Of a DNA stretch of 64,000 bases, positions 46,925 through 55,658 are shown piece by piece. The translations under genes and the position numbers were made by a program. The notes under the pieces are model-generated. The model was not told the DNA's origin, searched no databases, and saw nothing but the letters and a program-made list of their open reading frames with translations. The stretch spans positions 3,670,001-3,734,000 of the forward strand of contig NZ_CP074380.1 in NCBI RefSeq assembly GCF_022695595.1. The letters run 5' to 3'. Each line of letters starts with the position of its first letter. The stretch's first letter is position 1. This stretch comes from Streptomyces sp. MST-110588. GTDB taxonomy: Bacteria > Actinomycetota > Actinomycetes > Streptomycetales > Streptomycetaceae.

Positions 46925-47659
46925 CTACCCGTTGGCCGGCTGCGGACCCTGCGTCCCGTTGGCCGTCTCCACGATCCGCAGCGCGATGTCGCGCACCTTC
47001 ACGTTCTCCTTCTGCGAGGCGCGCACCAGCCGCCCGAACGCCTCGGTGCCGTTGATGTCGAGCTTGCCCATCAGCACCCCGGTCGCCTGCCCGATCACAT
47101 CGCGGGTCTGCATGGCCTCGGTGAGCTGCTCCTGCACCATGGCCGACTCCAGGGCGATGCCGACGTATGCGCTCAGCAGCCGCCCGATGCGTACGGAATG
47201 CCGGTCGAAGGCGCGCGGTGCGCGGGCGTAGACGGTCAGCACGCTGGTGCGGCGCGCGGTGCCGCGCAGCCGGAAGGACAGCGCGGAGCGCAGCCCCACG
47301 AGGCTGAGTTGCGGGTCGCTCTCGCCGCGCTCGATGACGGTGCTGCCGCTCTCGTGGAAGCGGTCGAGCAGGTGGTCGGGGAAGCGGTCGTGGGACTGGT
47401 CGACCGTCCGTACGATCTCGTCCGTCCATGCCAGGGTGCGGATCTGGTCGTTGCGGTCGGCCGCGGAGATGCCGGCGTACTCGGCGGCGGGCACGGTCCG
47501 TACGGCGAGGTTGACGGCGGTACGCATGGTCGCGCGGGGGCCGTCCGCGACGTGCAGCTCGACCGCAGCCGCCGTCAGCGACTCGGCCAGCCCAAAGGCG
47601 TCGCCGGAAAACGACACTTCGGAAGTATGTAGGGAATCCACCACGAACCTCTTCGGCAT
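46925..47659 (-). CDS. GAF-ANTAR transcription antitermination regulator (2)
   Basis: 244 residues from the ATG at 47659; starts at 47677 or further upstream are also open. A GAF domain (VPAAEYAGISAADRNDQIRT; LRSALSFRLRGTARRTSVLT) is followed by ANTAR (LTEAMQTRDVIGQATGVLMG; RLVRASQKENVKVRDIALRI). It is 148 bp upstream of the first GAF-ANTAR gene on the same strand and divergent from a STAS gene. The trio may form a stress-sensing unit; this is inference from position. Confidence 0.88.
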   Translation of the reverse strand: MPKRFVVDSLHTSEVSFSGDAFGLAESLTAAAVELHVADGPRATMRTAVNLAVRTVPAAEYAGISAADRNDQIRTLAWTDEIVRTVDQSHDRFPDHLLDRFHESGSTVIERGESDPQLSLVGLRSALSFRLRGTARRTSVLTVYARAPRAFDRHSVRIGRLLSAYVGIALESAMVQEQLTEAMQTRDVIGQATGVLMGKLDINGTEAFGRLVRASQKENVKVRDIALRIVETANGTQGPQPANG

Positions 47660-47922
47660 GCATGGCCGTAAGGCCATACGCAGGAGAGCTCCGCAGCACA
47701 TTCCCGACTGCGAGCACACGAATGGGCAACACTCTACCGTCCACGGACTCTTGGGGTCGATCTCGGTCGGAATGCTCCGTGGCGCGCCCGCACGTGGTGC
47801 AATGGAGTGCCCGGGTCAGGAAGCGGCCCTGTTGAGGGGGTCCGCCCCCGGCGCAGGTCTGCCCGTCCGGCGTGCCCGCCCTGCCGGACCCCACGGTCAC
47901 TGGTTGGACAGGTGTGAAACCG

Positions 47923-48291
47923 ATGACACATCACTTGGTGGCGCACGACCTCGCGCGCTGCACCCTTCTCTCCCTGCCCGAGGAAGTCGACTTCGCCAAC
48001 GCCGGCGCGCTGTACGAGGACGCCAGCGGCATCGTCGACGCACGGTCCGAAACGTTGGACGCGCTCATCCTGGACCTGACGGCCACGTCCTTCATCGACA
48101 CCAGCGCGCTGGAACTGATCGCTTCCGTGAAGGAGCACGCCTGGGAACGCAGCCGCGCCCCGCTGCGGGTGGCGGCCCGTACGCCCCAAGTGTGCCGGTT
48201 GCTGGACATGGTCCATATCCGCAGGGACGTCCCTGTTTACGATGACCTGGCCGAGGCGCTGCTGGGCGGCCCGGCGAGCTTTCCCCGCTGA
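47923..48291 (+). CDS. STAS-domain protein (anti-anti-sigma-like)
   Basis: 122 residues forming one STAS domain. LILDLTATSFIDTSALELIA carries the Ser (DTSAL) that is phosphorylated in SpoIIAA/RsbV-type anti-anti-sigma factors. It may bind an RsbW-type kinase encoded elsewhere and so release a SigF-group sigma factor; two such sigma genes lie 7-9 kb away. The ATG at 47923 is preceded by AGGTG; a GTG three codons earlier is an alternative. Confidence 0.88.
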   Translation: MTHHLVAHDLARCTLLSLPEEVDFANAGALYEDASGIVDARSETLDALILDLTATSFIDTSALELIASVKEHAWERSRAPLRVAARTPQVCRLLDMVHIRRDVPVYDDLAEALLGGPASFPR

Positions 48292-48357
48292 CGGCACGCG
48301 CCGGTGCCGACTCCGCACCGGCGCGTGCGCCCTGAACCGCCGAGGCACGTACGGGAG

Positions 48358-48457
48358 CACCGGCGCGCACCCGCGGTCACCGGCGCGTACTCGGAATCAC
48401 CGGCGCGCACCCGCCGTCATCGGCGCGCGCCCGGATTCACCGGCGCACTCACGCCAC
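48358..48457. repeat. five 20-nt tandem repeats
   Basis: Five exact-length units of type CACCGGCGCGCACCCGCGGT, with more degenerate copies to the left from 48316, fill the gap between the STAS gene and the end of the convergent TetR gene and overlap the latter's stop. Confidence 0.9.
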
Positions 48458-49225
48458 CGTGCGCCCCGCGTCACGCAGTGCTTCGATCCCCGCGATCTGC
48501 AAGTCGAGTGCGAACGCGAAGTCGCGCTCGCTCAGCTCCTTCGCGCTCAGCCCGCGGTCGGCGTCCAGGGCCTTGGAGGACATCTGCCAGGTCTCGGCGA
48601 ATTCCGGCAGGCTCCGGATCGTCCCCATGACCTGTTCCAAGTAGTCGTCCAGGGAGATGCCCACCTCGCGGCAGCGCGCCTCGTGCAGGGCCTCGACGGC
48701 GCTGAACCCGTACACGAACTGGAAGACGGCGGCCAGCGCGCCGGAGATCTTCTCCTGCGGCAGACCGCTGCGCTGCATGGCGCGCAGCGTGACGTTGTTG
48801 AAGGCGATCGAACGCGGTCCGATGTTGAGGTACTCGCCCAGCAGGCGGGCCACCCAGGGGTGGGCCAGCAGCATCCTGCGGTACTCCCCCGCGAGTTGCC
48901 GCAGGTGATCGCGCCAGTCCGCGCCCTCGTCCGCCTCGTCGGGCAGGGTCATCTCGCCGGTCACCGCGTCGATGGCCAGCTCCAGCAGGGCGTCCTTGGT
49001 GTCGACGTACCAATAGACCGACATGGCGGTGACACCCAGCTCGGCGGCGAGCCGGCGCATCGAGAACTTCGCGAGCCCCTCGGCGTCCAGCAGCCGGACG
49101 GTGGCCGCCACCACCTTGTCCAGGTCCAGCCCGGCCGGCTGGTCCGCCTTCCGTTTGAGGGGAGGGCGCTCGGCCAGCCAGACACTCTTGAGCTGCTTGC
49201 CGGCGCGGCTGTCCGTCGCTGCCAT
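48449..49225 (-). CDS. TetR-family regulator next to the MFS gene
   Basis: 258 residues; the ATG at 49225 follows GGAGGG. The helix-turn-helix shows VAATVRLLDAEGLAKFSMRR and LGVTAMSVYWYVDTKDALLE, typical of the TetR/ActII subgroup with a long C-terminal ligand domain (VFQFVYGFSAVEALHEARC). It lies 44 bp from the 3' end of the MFS gene on the same strand, which it likely represses, perhaps from a common transcript. Confidence 0.9.
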   Translation of the reverse strand: MAATDSRAGKQLKSVWLAERPPLKRKADQPAGLDLDKVVAATVRLLDAEGLAKFSMRRLAAELGVTAMSVYWYVDTKDALLELAIDAVTGEMTLPDEADEGADWRDHLRQLAGEYRRMLLAHPWVARLLGEYLNIGPRSIAFNNVTLRAMQRSGLPQEKISGALAAVFQFVYGFSAVEALHEARCREVGISLDDYLEQVMGTIRSLPEFAETWQMSSKALDADRGLSAKELSERDFAFALDLQIAGIEALRDAGRTVA

Positions 49226-49269
49226 GGCGCGCCCTCCTTCGTTCCGTTCGCAGTGGTGCGCACTCGATG

Positions 49270-50958
49270 CTATTCCGGCCGGCCGCCCGCGGGCCCCGGC
49301 CGGACGGCCTCTTCGGCGGCCCCGCCCTTCTCGGGCCCGGACGCCGCGGACCGCACAGTTGACGCCTCATCGGACGGATCGCCGGCCGGTGCGCCGGACC
49401 GGGCGCCGGACGCAGCCGCGGACGGGTTCTGCTCCGGTTCCGGTGCCGACGAAGGCGTACGCTCCGTACGACGCAGCAGTACGGCAGCGAGCATTCCGCC
49501 CAGGAAGACGGCCCCGGCGCCGACCAGTTGGCTCACCTCGATGCCCGCCGCGAAGGCGTCCTGCACACTCACCCGCTCCGCGTCCGTACGCGCCAGGGCG
49601 AGGGCCGCGGGCAGCGAGCCGGCACCGGCCGCGACGGCCGGCAGCAGCGCCGCGAAGCGGGAGTTGAGGACCGCGCCCAGGACGGCGACGCCCAGGCTCT
49701 GGCCGAACTCCATCAGCGTGCCGTTGACGCCCGCGCCCACGCCCGCCTTCTCCGGCGGGATCGCGGACATGATGGCGTTGGCCATGGTGGGCATCGCCAC
49801 CGCGATGCCGGCACCCATCACCACCAGGCCGAACAGCATGCCTCCGTAGCTGTGGCCGCCGAGGGTGGCGATGGCGGCGAGCCCGCCCGCGAGCAGCGTC
49901 ATCCCCGTGACGATCATGCCCGGGGTGCCGAGCTTGGGCAGCAGTTTGGCGCTCAGGCCGGTGAAGTTCAGCAGGACGACGGTCAGGGCGAGCGGCGCCA
50001 TCCGCAGCCCCGCGTCCAGGGCCCCGTACCCGAGGACCAGTTGGAGGTGCTGGCTGAGCAGGAACAGCGAGCCGCCCATGCCGAACGCCACGAGGATGCC
50101 GCCGGAGACCGCGCCGATGAACCGGGCGTCACGGAAGAAGTGCATGTCCAGCATCGGGTGCGGGACGTGCAGCTCCCACAGGGTGAACGCCGTCAGGGCG
50201 ACCAGGCCGACCGCGGCGGAGACGAGGACCTGGCCCGACAGCCAGCCATGCTCGGGTCCGGTGATGATCGCGTAGACCACACCGACCATGCCGATCGTGG
50301 ACAGCAGCGCGCCCAGCAGATCGGGACGGTGTTCGCTGCCGCTCTTGGACTCCGGCACCAGTTTCAGGACGGCGACGAAACCGAGGAGCGCGACCGGAAT
50401 GTTGATCAGGAAGAGCGCACCCCACCAGAAGTGGTCCAGCAGCGCACCGCCGATCAGCGGCCCGGTGGCGAAGCCGAGCGAGCTGACCGAGCTCCAGATG
50501 CCGATGGCCTTGGGGCGGTCCTTGTCGTCGAAGGTCTGCATGACGACGGCGAGCGTGGTGGTCACCAGCAGTGCGCCGCCGACACCCATGGCCGCCCGGG
50601 CGGCTATCAACTGCCCCGGCGACTGGGCGAGGGCCGCCCCCAGCGACGCGGCGCCGAAGAGGAGCAGGCCGGTGGCGAGCATCTTCTTGCGCCCGTAGCG
50701 GTCGGCGGCGTTTCCGGCGGTCAGCAGCAGTCCGGACTGGACCAGCGAGTACGCGCTGATCATCCACTGGACGTCGGCGGTGCTCGCGCCCAGCTCCCCG
50801 GTGAGGGAAGGCACGGCGACGGTCAGAACGGTGTTGTCGAGCAGGACGGTTAATTCCGCCAGGCAGATGACACCCAGGATCAGCCAGCGCGTCGAACTGC
50901 GGGGCGGGCTCCCGGGCGGGGTGCCTGATGGGGTGGCTGTCTCGGCCACGGTGGACAT
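49270..50958 (-). CDS. DHA2-type MFS drug exporter
   Basis: 562 residues with about 14 membrane helices. Signatures are ELTVLLDNTVLTVAVPSL in helix 1 (motif D1-like), GNAADRYGRKKML (motif A) and LGFATGPLIGGALLDHFWWG (motif C). Residues from about 500 are a hydrophilic Ser/Ala/Gly/Pro tail. The ATG at 50958 follows AGGGAG. The protein extrudes drug-like molecules in exchange for protons; the substrate is unknown. The TetR gene follows downstream. Confidence 0.92.
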   Translation of the reverse strand: MSTVAETATPSGTPPGSPPRSSTRWLILGVICLAELTVLLDNTVLTVAVPSLTGELGASTADVQWMISAYSLVQSGLLLTAGNAADRYGRKKMLATGLLLFGAASLGAALAQSPGQLIAARAAMGVGGALLVTTTLAVVMQTFDDKDRPKAIGIWSSVSSLGFATGPLIGGALLDHFWWGALFLINIPVALLGFVAVLKLVPESKSGSEHRPDLLGALLSTIGMVGVVYAIITGPEHGWLSGQVLVSAAVGLVALTAFTLWELHVPHPMLDMHFFRDARFIGAVSGGILVAFGMGGSLFLLSQHLQLVLGYGALDAGLRMAPLALTVVLLNFTGLSAKLLPKLGTPGMIVTGMTLLAGGLAAIATLGGHSYGGMLFGLVVMGAGIAVAMPTMANAIMSAIPPEKAGVGAGVNGTLMEFGQSLGVAVLGAVLNSRFAALLPAVAAGAGSLPAALALARTDAERVSVQDAFAAGIEVSQLVGAGAVFLGGMLAAVLLRRTERTPSSAPEPEQNPSAAASGARSGAPAGDPSDEASTVRSAASGPEKGGAAEEAVRPGPAGGRPE

Positions 50959-51067
50959 AAGGGGCTCCCTGTGCGGTGCGTGCGTACGGGCATGCGCACG
51001 CTGCAGACGCGCGGACGTTGCAGACGTGCGGACGTGCAGGGGTGCAAGTGCGGGCGCGACGGCCCAC

Positions 51068-51101
51068 ATACACCGTACAGGGATCGCTATACGCCGTACA
51101 G
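51068..51101. promoter_or_regulatory. 13-nt direct repeat upstream of the MFS gene
   Basis: ATACACCGTACAG (51068-51080) and ATACGCCGTACAG (51089-51101) are spaced exactly 21 bp, on one face of the helix. They lie 110-143 bp upstream of the MFS start and just after the orphan winged-helix gene, so either TetR or that protein could bind. Confidence 0.5.
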
Positions 51102-51111
51102 CGACTTTTTC

Positions 51112-51471
51112 TCAGCGCACGGACGCCGAACCCGGCTTGATCAGATACCCCAGCCCCCTCCGCGTGTGAATCATCGGATCCCGCCCCGCATCGATCTTCC
51201 GACGTAGATAGGAGATGTACAGCTCGACCACATTGGCCCGGCCGCCGAAGTCGTAGCTCCAGACCCGGTCCAGGATCTGCGACTTGCTCAGCACCCGGCA
51301 CGGATTGCGCATCAGGAACCGCAGCAGCTCGAACTCGGTCGGCGACAGACCGATCTCCTCCCCGCCGCGCCACACCGCACGACTGTCCTCATCCATCAAC
51401 AGATCCCCAACACTCAACCGGGGCCCGCTGGACGCATACGGAGAGAAGTGGCGCCGCGGCGCCGAGGTCAT
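51112..51471 (-). CDS. stand-alone OmpR/PhoB-type winged-helix protein
   Basis: 119 residues from the second of two nearby ATGs (51471), which has the better GGTGGGGG spacing. The protein is only a Trans_reg_C DNA-binding domain: LSPTEFELLRFLMRNPCRVL, VELYISYLRRKIDAG and the wing HTRRGLGYLIKP. No receiver domain precedes it; the upstream 270 bp contain no coding sequence of that kind. It is either a remnant of a response regulator or a constitutively active regulator, perhaps of the MFS gene downstream on the same strand. Confidence 0.85.
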   Translation of the reverse strand: MTSAPRRHFSPYASSGPRLSVGDLLMDEDSRAVWRGGEEIGLSPTEFELLRFLMRNPCRVLSKSQILDRVWSYDFGGRANVVELYISYLRRKIDAGRDPMIHTRRGLGYLIKPGSASVR

Positions 51472-51748
51472 GGACATGCCCCCACCATGCCCGCCCGCCC
51501 TGAAAACCCCCTTTCCCCTCCCTATAAATCCCCTAAGAAACCACCCCTCACAGATCCCCCGAGAAACCAGCCCACCCCCCGCAACCGCCCCCTCAACCCC
51601 TCAACCCCTCAATCCCACAATCCCTCCCCCCGCCGGCCGGCTGGGCCGCCCCCGCGCGGTCCAGCCGGCCAACACCCCATCAGCATGGCACCCACCACTG
51701 ACAATCGCCCTGACCAGCTCGTTCACCGAACCCGCGGCCCACCAGCCC

Positions 51749-52633
51749 TTAAAACAACCCCTCCTGACAGCCCGCGCCCGCACCTCCCGGCCGCACGGAA
51801 ACAGTCGTCACCCCACCCGCCGCGCCCCTCAACACCCATCCCGCCAACAACCGCCCATCCACCACAAACACCCCACCCCCAACATCACTCACATACACAT
51901 CACCTCCCACCCCAGCCACCACCTCCCCCACAATCTCCTCCCCCGCCGCCAACGCCACGACCTCCCCGGCCCCCACGGGCACCCGCGCCAGCCCGAAAAG
52001 CTCCCCCTGGTCCTCGTACGCGAAAGGCACCGGCTCCAACGCCTCCGGCCATCCCGCCAGCCCCTGCGCCGCCGCATGCAGTGCGGCCAGCGCGGCAGCC
52101 CGCTCCGGCACCGGCGGCAACGCCGCACGCCCCGCCCGCTTCTCCGCCTTCCCGAACCGGTCCCGCACCTCCAGCGCGCTCCCCAGCAACGCCTCCGCCC
52201 GCCGCGCCGCCATCAACGGCCCCCGCCCCAGCCACGCGTACCCGACGGCCCCCTGCTCCACCAGCCGCGCCGCCCCCCGCGCCACGCCCGTGATCCCCAC
52301 CTTCACCAACCCGGCCCCGAAATACGCCAAATACACCCCATAGGGCCGCGGATCATCACCCATCGTGTCCGCAGCCACCGACCGGGACCGGTCCAACCGC
52401 GCACAATCCGCACACCGACCGCTCGCACTCCCCCCGTCGAGCACCGCCCCGTACGGACACAAAATCCACCGCCCCCCGCGCCGCACCCCCACACAGCGCC
52501 GCTCCCCCACCACCGCAAACGCCAGCCCCCGCCCCGCCGCCAACGCACTGAACCGCTCCTCGCCCCGCTCAGGCGAATACCACCCCAGCCCCTGCCGCAC
52601 CCCCCGCCACCACACCCCCGTACACCACCACAC
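51749..52633 (-). CDS. DUF2797 protein
   Basis: 294 residues. The family start (MWWCTGVWWRGVRQGLGWYS), four Cys near the N-terminus (ERRCVG, WILCPYG, GRCADCARLD) that may bind zinc, and VYLAYFGAGLVKVGITGVAR identify DUF2797. The last motif resembles a GIY-YIG-type fold, but the function is unknown. The gene ends next to a 270-bp C/A-rich non-coding stretch (51478-51748) and starts 76 bp from the distal end of the CRISPR array. Confidence 0.85.
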   Translation of the reverse strand: MWWCTGVWWRGVRQGLGWYSPERGEERFSALAAGRGLAFAVVGERRCVGVRRGGRWILCPYGAVLDGGSASGRCADCARLDRSRSVAADTMGDDPRPYGVYLAYFGAGLVKVGITGVARGAARLVEQGAVGYAWLGRGPLMAARRAEALLGSALEVRDRFGKAEKRAGRAALPPVPERAAALAALHAAAQGLAGWPEALEPVPFAYEDQGELFGLARVPVGAGEVVALAAGEEIVGEVVAGVGGDVYVSDVGGGVFVVDGRLLAGWVLRGAAGGVTTVSVRPGGAGAGCQEGLF

Positions 52634-52708
52634 CCACCCACCCTACGGCCGCCCCACCGGCCCCGCCGCGGACGCGACCGACCATTCGACGGCGTTCACG
52701 TAACCGCC

Positions 52709-53165
52709 CAGACCACCCCCGCACACGCGGGAACCACATCCACGTCCTCGACCATGTCACCGAGGACTGGGGACCACCCCCGCACACGCGGAGACCACAC
52801 TCTCCTGGTCGACATGGACGGAACGGCCCGGGGACCACCCCCGCACACGCGGGGACCACTGCGCCGTCCAGCCGGGTATCCACCAGGGCTCGGGACCACC
52901 CCCGCAACACGCGGGGACCACTCCAGGTCTCCAATCAGAATGTGCGGCGGCCGGGGACCACCCCCGCACACGCGGGGACCACCGGTCGACGGCGATCAGC
53001 GCGGCCCGGCTGAAGGGACCACCCCCGCACACGCGGGGACCACCGGTGGGTACGGTGTTGAGTTTTTCCCCCACCGGGACCACCCCCGCACACGCGGGGA
53101 CCACGACCCTGGCGGCACCGGCGCGTTCACCACGACGGGACCACCCCCGCACACGCGGGGACCAC
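52709..53165 (-). CRISPR. type I-E CRISPR array, 8 repeats and 7 spacers
   Basis: The 29-nt repeats (GGGACCACCCCCGCACACGC...GGGGACCAC on the + strand) start at 52709, 52770, 52831, 52892, 52954, 53015, 53076 and 53137. All seven spacers are 32 nt. The fourth repeat has one inserted A. Repeats 1 and 2 carry substitutions, marking the left as the old, trailer end. On the minus strand the repeat reads GTGGTCCCCGCGTGTGCGGG..., with the CCCCGC/GCGGGG stem and an 8-nt 5' handle GTGGTCCC typical of I-E. No cas gene lies within the window. Confidence 0.98.
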
Positions 53166-53240
53166 AGGAGCTGACCTGGGCTTTCAGTCGGCGAGAGGGC
53201 CGTTTTTGCTTACTTTCCGAGAACTCGACATAACACCTAC
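53166..53240 (-). promoter_or_regulatory. CRISPR leader
   Basis: Adjacent to the perfect repeat end, it contains GTTTTTGCTTACTTTC at 53202-53217, shared with the solitary repeat locus near 29.5 kb. The array is inferred to be transcribed leftwards from here. Confidence 0.8.
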
Positions 53241-53289
53241 TCCGGGCATGGCCTACTCATCGCATCAAGGTAATCGCCACGGTCGACAG

Positions 53290-54396
53290 TCAACAGGCCA
53301 GTCCGCTGCCCGACTTGGCCAAGAGCCGTCGGCCCCCGGCGCCTGCGGGACCCACCCGTGCCCCGCCGTCCGGGGGCGCCCCCGCTCCCGCAGCGCCCAC
53401 CCCCGGCCCCGGCCCCGGGCCCCGGAACGTCGCTCTGTATGCGCTGGGTGAGACCCCCAAAGCAGCCTGGAGGTGCTGTCTCAGGGAAGCCGCCGTACCG
53501 AAGCCGGCCTCGGCGGCGATTCGGTCGATCGTCAGGTCCGTCTCCTCCAGCAACTGGCGGGCCCGCTCCACCCGTTGCTGGGTCAGCCACTGCAACGGCG
53601 AGATGCCGGCCTCCTCCCGGAACCTGCGCGTAAAGGTCCGTACGCTCATCGATTCGCGCGCCGCCAGCTCTCGCAGGCTGACCGGCCGGTCCAGGTGCTC
53701 CAGCGCCCAGGCCCGTGCCGCGCCCGTGGAGGAGAGCTGCGGCTCGGGAACCGGCCGCCGGATGTACTGAGCCTGTCCGCCGTCACGGTGCGGCGGTACG
53801 ACCGTGCGCCGGGCCACGTCGTTGGCGACCGCCGCCCCGTGGTCGCACCGGACCATGTACAGGCACAGGTCGATGCCGGAGGCGACGCCCGCCGCCGTCA
53901 GGACGTTCCCCTCGTCCGCGTAGAGCACATCCGCGTCCAGCGCCACCGCAGGGAACCGCCGCCGGAACTCCTGGGCCGACTTCCAGTGCGTGGTCGCCCG
54001 CCGCCCGTCCAGCAGCCCGGCCGCGGCCAGGACGAAGGAACCCGTACAGATCGAGGCGACACGCGCACCAGGCCGGATGCGGGCCATCGCCTCGGCCACC
54101 GACGGGAGCAGCCGCCCCTCGTCGTCCATGCCGTAGCTCTCCTGGGAGGCCGGTACGACCACGGTGTCGGCCTCTTCCAGCGCCTCGGGCCCGTGCGCCA
54201 CGTAGATCGTGAAGTCGGCGTCCGTACGTGTCTCACCCGGCTCCGGCGCACACGTCAGCACCTCGTACAGGGGTTCGCCCCCCGCCCCCTGGGCGTGCCC
54301 GAACACCCGGTGCACGATCCCGACCTCGATCGGCAGCAGACCGTGCCGTACCAGTACGGCGACCCGATGACGACCGTCATCCGCGAAAGCGCTCAT
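53290..54396 (-). CDS. GlxA-type AraC-family regulator (DJ-1/PfpI plus AraC)
   Basis: 368 residues. Residues about 10-185 form a class I glutamine amidotransferase-like (DJ-1/PfpI) domain with the nucleophile-elbow Cys in ASICTGSFVLAAAGLLDG. An AraC helix-turn-helix pair follows (LRELAARESMSVRTFTRRFR; IDRIAAEAGFGTAASLRQHL). The C-terminus is a Gly/Ala/Pro-rich tail of about 40 residues. GlxA-like proteins in Streptomyces include AdpA, but this one is shorter, so I do not call it adpA. The target is unknown. Confidence 0.9.
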   Translation of the reverse strand: MSAFADDGRHRVAVLVRHGLLPIEVGIVHRVFGHAQGAGGEPLYEVLTCAPEPGETRTDADFTIYVAHGPEALEEADTVVVPASQESYGMDDEGRLLPSVAEAMARIRPGARVASICTGSFVLAAAGLLDGRRATTHWKSAQEFRRRFPAVALDADVLYADEGNVLTAAGVASGIDLCLYMVRCDHGAAVANDVARRTVVPPHRDGGQAQYIRRPVPEPQLSSTGAARAWALEHLDRPVSLRELAARESMSVRTFTRRFREEAGISPLQWLTQQRVERARQLLEETDLTIDRIAAEAGFGTAASLRQHLQAALGVSPSAYRATFRGPGPGPGVGAAGAGAPPDGGARVGPAGAGGRRLLAKSGSGLAC

Positions 54397-54523
54397 ACCC
54401 CCGCCCCCATCCCCCGATCCTCACGGCCGGGCCCTCATCACCCGTCCCCACCCGTCCCTCATGGCCCGATCGTTGCACAGCGCGATCATTGGGCCAACGT
54501 CCCCAGCGCTCACGCAACGACAA

Positions 54524-54564
54524 CAGGCCCGGTATACGTACAGCGAGTACGTATACCGGGCCTG
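54524..54564 (-). terminator. 18-bp perfect hairpin after tRNA-fMet
   Basis: The arms at 54524-54541 and 54547-54564 (CAGGCCCGGTATACGTAC and its exact complement) enclose a 5-nt loop. It lies 12 nt downstream of the minus-strand tRNA and has no U run. Confidence 0.75.
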
Positions 54565-54575
54565 TCATTCAGCAG

Positions 54576-54649
54576 TAGCGGGGACAGGATTTGAACCTGC
54601 GACCTCTGGGTTATGAGCCCAGCGAGCTACCGAGCTGCTCCACCCCGCG
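54576..54649 (-). tRNA. initiator tRNA-fMet (CAT)
   Basis: 74 nt without CCA. The anticodon stem has the three G-C pairs typical of initiators (TGGG-CTCATAA-CCCA), and the first acceptor position is an unpaired C-T, the usual initiator 1-72 mismatch. The T loop is GGTTCAAATCC. Confidence 0.96.
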
Positions 54650-54747
54650 TCGGTGAACCCGACCTTACGCCACCACCCCACCACCTGGGAAATCCTTTAC
54701 GGAACCGACAGGCGATCCGGGGCCGGTGTGCGGCGGCCACAGGTCCC

Positions 54748-55284
54748 TCAGGCGGCCTGGACAGTCTGACCGGCCTGGACGGTACCGGCGGTCTGGACGG
54801 TACCGGCGGCCTGGACCGTCTCGCCGGTCCGGGCGTCCCGGGCGGCGCCGGGGGTCAGGCCCAGGGCGCGGAAGGTGACGCGCTGGTCGAACCACAGCAG
54901 CGCCATCGTCGTACCCGCCATGACGACCGCGAAGAGGACATGCCCGACCGTGGAGGTGACCTGGGTGCCCAGAGCGCCCAGCAGCGCGTGTGCGCCCATC
55001 CGGAAGGCGATCAGACCGATGGCGATGAAACGGGTACGGGAGTTCTTCAGCAGCGCCTTCACCAGCTTGATCCGGCGGCGCAGCACGGTCAGGCCGACGG
55101 TGATGTTCACCGCCGCGAAGCCCAGGATCACCATCCAGGCACCGGACCACGCGTGGCACAGGTCGTAGGCGGCCCCCATGACCCCCTCGAAGGCAAAGAA
55201 CCACACCGGCAGCGGCTTGACGTTCGCGAGCTCCTCCGCGGAAACCTGCGTCGACTTCTTCTCGGCCTTCGTGAAGATCTTCAT
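54748..55284 (-). CDS. hypothetical membrane protein
   Basis: 178 residues; the ATG at 55284 follows GGGGAC. The N-terminus is Lys-rich (MKIFTKAEKKSTQVS), followed by about four membrane helices near PLPVWFFAFEGVMGAAYDLC, GAWMVILGFAAVNITVGLTV, FIAIGLIAFRMGAHALLGAL and TVGHVLFAVVMAGTTMALLW. The C-terminal tail is a GTVQA repeat encoded by about 18-bp DNA repeats (54751-54822). I do not recognise the function. Confidence 0.7.
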   Translation of the reverse strand: MKIFTKAEKKSTQVSAEELANVKPLPVWFFAFEGVMGAAYDLCHAWSGAWMVILGFAAVNITVGLTVLRRRIKLVKALLKNSRTRFIAIGLIAFRMGAHALLGALGTQVTSTVGHVLFAVVMAGTTMALLWFDQRVTFRALGLTPGAARDARTGETVQAAGTVQTAGTVQAGQTVQAA

Positions 55285-55658
55285 GTCCGTCCCCTGGTGA
55301 AGTGGTGAAGTACTGCTGCCCTGTGATGTCTCCATCCTGGTAAAACCCCGGTCTTCCCGGCAGCATCAAGCGTCCCTACCTCGCCAGGACAAATGTCATG
55401 GCGCCCGGCCGTCGGCGCCGGCAGGGCGTTCGCCGATCACCGTTACGGGAGCGAAGAACCGCAGGATGCGCTACTGGGCCTGGCGGCGAAGCATGCGGCG
55501 CACGCGGCCGGCACGCCGAGCAGAGGCGAGTTCACGGCCCAGGCCACCCCTTGCTGACACCCCTGCTGATACGTACGGTCGCCCCGTATGCGAACCCGCC
55601 GACGTGACAGTCGTGTTGACTCGCAGCGGGACAGCCCTGCGGGTTATCAGAACCTGCG
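55285..55658. other. intergenic region without visible features
   Basis: About 370 bp holding the promoter side of the membrane-protein gene. I see no gene, tRNA, repeat or clear hairpin. Confidence 0.5.

Noticed and set aside
51284..53233. A 649-codon + strand frame running across the DUF2797 region and the CRISPR array
   Set aside because: It is antisense to DUF2797 and reads through the repeats (PPPHTRGPP repeats); composition is non-protein-like and the CRISPR structure explains the region.
53290..54396. AdpA, the developmental regulator
   Set aside because: Same DJ-1/AraC architecture, but the sequence around the helix-turn-helix and the shorter length do not specifically indicate AdpA; many paralogues exist.
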